Origin: Dysgonomonas sp. UBA7710
GTDB taxonomy: Bacteria > Bacteroidota > Bacteroidia > Bacteroidales > Dysgonomonadaceae
DNA: 64,000 nt
Direction of reading: 5' to 3'
NCBI RefSeq assembly: GCF_002482385.1
Contig: NZ_DLFW01000047.1
Location: forward strand, 268,405-332,404
Position 1 is the stretch's first letter, and each line of letters starts with the position of its first letter. Both the position numbers and the translations under genes were made by a program. Positions 61,953 through 64,000 of the stretch are shown piece after piece. The notes beneath the pieces were generated by a model. The model worked only from the letters and a program-made list of their open reading frames with translations, was not told the DNA's origin and did not search any database.

Positions 61953-64000
61953 TTATCTGAATATCTCGACGCCAAATTTATCACGGATGCGGTTATATAC
62001 CTCAGCAGCAGCCCCATTACCCCAATCGTAAATAGTGAATTCACCTATACCTATCCCATCCTTACTTGTCCGGCCGTCGTGCCCGTAGTTTTCCATCGTA
62101 AAGCCATAGTCTTTTTCATTGAAGAATGGCCAGACTCTTTCCCATTGCTCTTTGGCTAAAGGATTTTCTGGACAATACATCATTGAGAATGAAGCCCGGA
62201 TCGCAGATAAACCCCGCTCTTTGTATTCTTTTTTATTCAGCAGTTTTCCATATTGAAGAATCGTTTCGGCAAAAAGGCTTTGACGAGAGTCATTCCATTC
62301 TCCGTCTGCATTCATTACACCAAATCCACCCACTGCATTTACATAAATATAGGGAGGCTGCCATACGGTTTGTGTCATAAGCATCTCATCAAGTGTGCGC
62401 TGACCAAGTTTGAGATATTCCTTATTCTTAGTTATTCTATAGCTTTCGAGAAGAGCTTCCGCTGTCCAAAAGATAGAAAAATTACATTGCTTGTACATAT
62501 TGTTCCTCTCCACTTTCTTCCCTACCCACTCCGGTGTTCCCAGACGGCAACATGACCAGTACGTTTCAAAATCCTCCCACCGTCCGACAGGCACAATCTC
62601 CTTACATACAGCGTCTATCGCTCTTAATGCAGATGAACGATATTTTTCGATTTTAGTCAACTCATACAGCTTGAGCAAGAAAGTAACGCTCATTGATGTC
62701 TCCGGCGAATCGTTAAGATATTCCATCGGTTCCAGAGTTTCCAGATCGAGCCATCCCGGGAAGAAACCTTTTGCATCCTGCTTTTTTAATAAGGCGTCTG
62801 CGTATTTCCGGGTATATTCCAGTAACCGTTCATCTTTCTCTAATTCTTCATACCAACGCAGCATCAGGGTAGCAGTCCAACTCATATCCAGAATATGGAA
62901 AGGAGATTTCCGGGCATCCCAGGTGTATGGATTTCTATTGGAGTTTCCCCAATAATAAGTATCCCAGCCTTTCGAACGATTATATTGCTTCCCTTCAGTT
63001 TCTACCGTTTCCATCTCCGTACCGATCAACCCATAGAAAAAACCTTCTTTCATGCGAGCGGCCAAAGCTAATTCTTTTGAGAGTAGCGCCTTATTCAATA
63101 GTTCCTTATCGCCTTTGCGACGGGCATAACGATACAATCCACTTGCCGAACGCAAAGAACTAAACCATGCCTGATTCCATATCGACCGAAACTCCCTCTC
63201 ATTTATTCTGCCGGGGTAATTAGGGCTTTGAGTTGTATTTACGATAAACACCGGAGCACCCACTTTCTTGTCACCTAACATAAATTCTTGCCAAACGGCA
63301 TCTTTCCATGTATTAAATGCCCAGTTATAAGTGTAATCAACATAAGGTTCCAAATCTCCTTTTACCGGATTTCCTTCTTCATATAGTTTCTTTCCCCAAT
63401 TTGTCCAGAAGAACTTTAACGGTCGGCGAAAAGGGTTTTCCAGATCTTCCTTATCTGTATATTTCATCAGATAAAAGCCGAATTCAACCCTCCCCTTAGG
63501 ATATACTGCTCCTTCTTTGCGCTCATAGATAACATGTCCTGATACAAGTGTTTCACTCATACCTATTATAAGCTTATTTTCCGGAGCGATCATATCCATA
63601 TACCATCGTGTAGGAGTTCCATTTTTCATTATATTGATATCCGGTATTACAGCCAGCCCTTGCTTATTATCGGTCACTATCATAGCAGGACTACGAAAAA
63701 CATGTTGATCGATAATATTCTTCTCTCCGGGAGTAATATGAGGGGCCCAATTAAAGTCAGGGATAAACGCAGGCTGTATCGTTAGTTGCCAGTCATCTTG
63801 CTTGATTTCGGCAGACAAATCAAAGATAAGCCTGACATGAATCAAGCCTCTGTCTATATTCTTTATTTCCTGCTGCGGTTTAATCGAACCTAAACGATCA
63901 AACTTGATACTGTGAATTACTTCCTGAAATTCTTTTGGAAGTTTTTTCATCTCTAACAATTCTTCACTTAATACCTTAACAGGGAAAAAAAGACTTGAAA
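61953..64000 (-). CDS. unrecognised (alpha/alpha)6-type secreted or cytoplasmic protein, 5' truncated
   Basis: The frame is open through the right edge: codons before the first possible start at 63959 read on as SLFFPVKVLSEELLEMKK without a stop, so the N-terminus is missing. The visible part of about 680 residues begins with a beta-rich region (to about 220; TIQPAFIPDFNWAPHI, GHVIYERKEGAVYPKGRVEFGFYLMKY). It continues as an all-helical domain with repeated hairpins (WNQAWFSSLRSASGLYRYAR, WTATLMLRWYEELEKD, FSIFWTAEALLESYRITKNKEYL) typical of an (alpha/alpha)6 barrel. I do not recognise the family; motifs of GH127/GH146 are not evident. Acidic candidates include the segments WEDFETYWS and NADGEWNDSRQ. 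It lies 12 bp before the long GH172 gene and is probably a new hydrolase or lyase of the D-arabinan locus. Confidence 0.6.
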   Translation of the reverse strand, partial: SSLFFPVKVLSEELLEMKKLPKEFQEVIHSIKFDRLGSIKPQQEIKNIDRGLIHVRLIFDLSAEIKQDDWQLTIQPAFIPDFNWAPHITPGEKNIIDQHVFRSPAMIVTDNKQGLAVIPDINIMKNGTPTRWYMDMIAPENKLIIGMSETLVSGHVIYERKEGAVYPKGRVEFGFYLMKYTDKEDLENPFRRPLKFFWTNWGKKLYEEGNPVKGDLEPYVDYTYNWAFNTWKDAVWQEFMLGDKKVGAPVFIVNTTQSPNYPGRINEREFRSIWNQAWFSSLRSASGLYRYARRKGDKELLNKALLSKELALAARMKEGFFYGLIGTEMETVETEGKQYNRSKGWDTYYWGNSNRNPYTWDARKSPFHILDMSWTATLMLRWYEELEKDERLLEYTRKYADALLKKQDAKGFFPGWLDLETLEPMEYLNDSPETSMSVTFLLKLYELTKIEKYRSSALRAIDAVCKEIVPVGRWEDFETYWSCCRLGTPEWVGKKVERNNMYKQCNFSIFWTAEALLESYRITKNKEYLKLGQRTLDEMLMTQTVWQPPYIYVNAVGGFGVMNADGEWNDSRQSLFAETILQYGKLLNKKEYKERGLSAIRASFSMMYCPENPLAKEQWERVWPFFNEKDYGFTMENYGHDGRTSKDGIGIGEFTIYDWGNGAAAEVYNRIRDKFGVEIFR

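Overview
The window comes from a Bacteroidota genome that is rich in polysaccharide utilization loci (PULs). It shows SusC/SusD pairs, SpII-type lipoproteins, an ECF sigma/FecR pair, Bacteroides-type TAnnTTTG promoter elements and almost no Shine-Dalgarno sites. The gene content of the right third (two GH183 endo-D-arabinanase-type genes, two GH172 genes, an L-fucose/D-arabinose isomerase and a ribulokinase) makes Dysgonomonas my best guess. D. gadei, which I recall as a published D-arabinan degrader, is the closest candidate. This is an inference from remembered literature, not from a search.

Region A (2-12995, + strand) is a glycan-degradation cluster cut by the left edge. It holds the C-terminal part of a beta-mannosidase-like GH2, a ROK sugar kinase, a GmhA-type phosphoheptose isomerase, a clan GH-A lipoprotein hydrolase, a surface leucine-rich-repeat lipoprotein, an FHS/FucP-like sugar permease, two tandem GH36 alpha-galactosidases and an endonuclease/exonuclease/phosphatase-fold lipoprotein. 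A kinase next to a GmhA homologue in a catabolic setting is unusual.

Region B (13.2-26.7 kb) holds a small BamE-like lipoprotein on the - strand, then a + strand PUL. Its first gene encodes a membrane-spanning regulator with a periplasmic LamG-like plus kelch sensor and a cytoplasmic winged helix plus SARP/BTAD-type domain. SusC, SusD, a DUF3823 lipoprotein and a large GH2 enzyme follow. A 15-bp-stem bidirectional terminator separates it from region C.

Region C (26.7-39.65 kb, - strand) reads ECF sigma, FecR anti-sigma, STN-containing SusC, SusD, a LysO transporter split into two genes, a LacZ-type GH2 beta-galactosidase and a GH63-like lipoprotein hydrolase. The lysO and lacZ genes share a promoter-proximal palindrome (AGGTC-N3-GACCT) inside about 85 bp of similar sequence. 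A 1.1 kb non-coding stretch (39649-40775) follows. It is built of short repeats, related to those at 9201-9724, and contains a 228-bp MITE-like element.

Region D (40.8 kb to the right edge, - strand) is the most striking part: an apparently complete D-arabinan utilization locus. In transcription order it holds an unrecognised (alpha/alpha)6-type enzyme (cut by the edge), a GH172, FucI, SusC/SusD with a small lipoprotein, a second SusC/SusD with an Ig-like lipoprotein, a second GH172, two GH183 enzymes and ribulokinase. The proposed route is surface endo-cleavage by GH183, import through SusC/SusD, release of D-arabinose by GH172, isomerisation to D-ribulose by FucI, and phosphorylation by the AraB-type kinase to D-ribulose 5-phosphate for the pentose phosphate pathway. 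No regulator of this locus lies in the window. I saw no rRNA or tRNA genes, CRISPR arrays or transposase genes.
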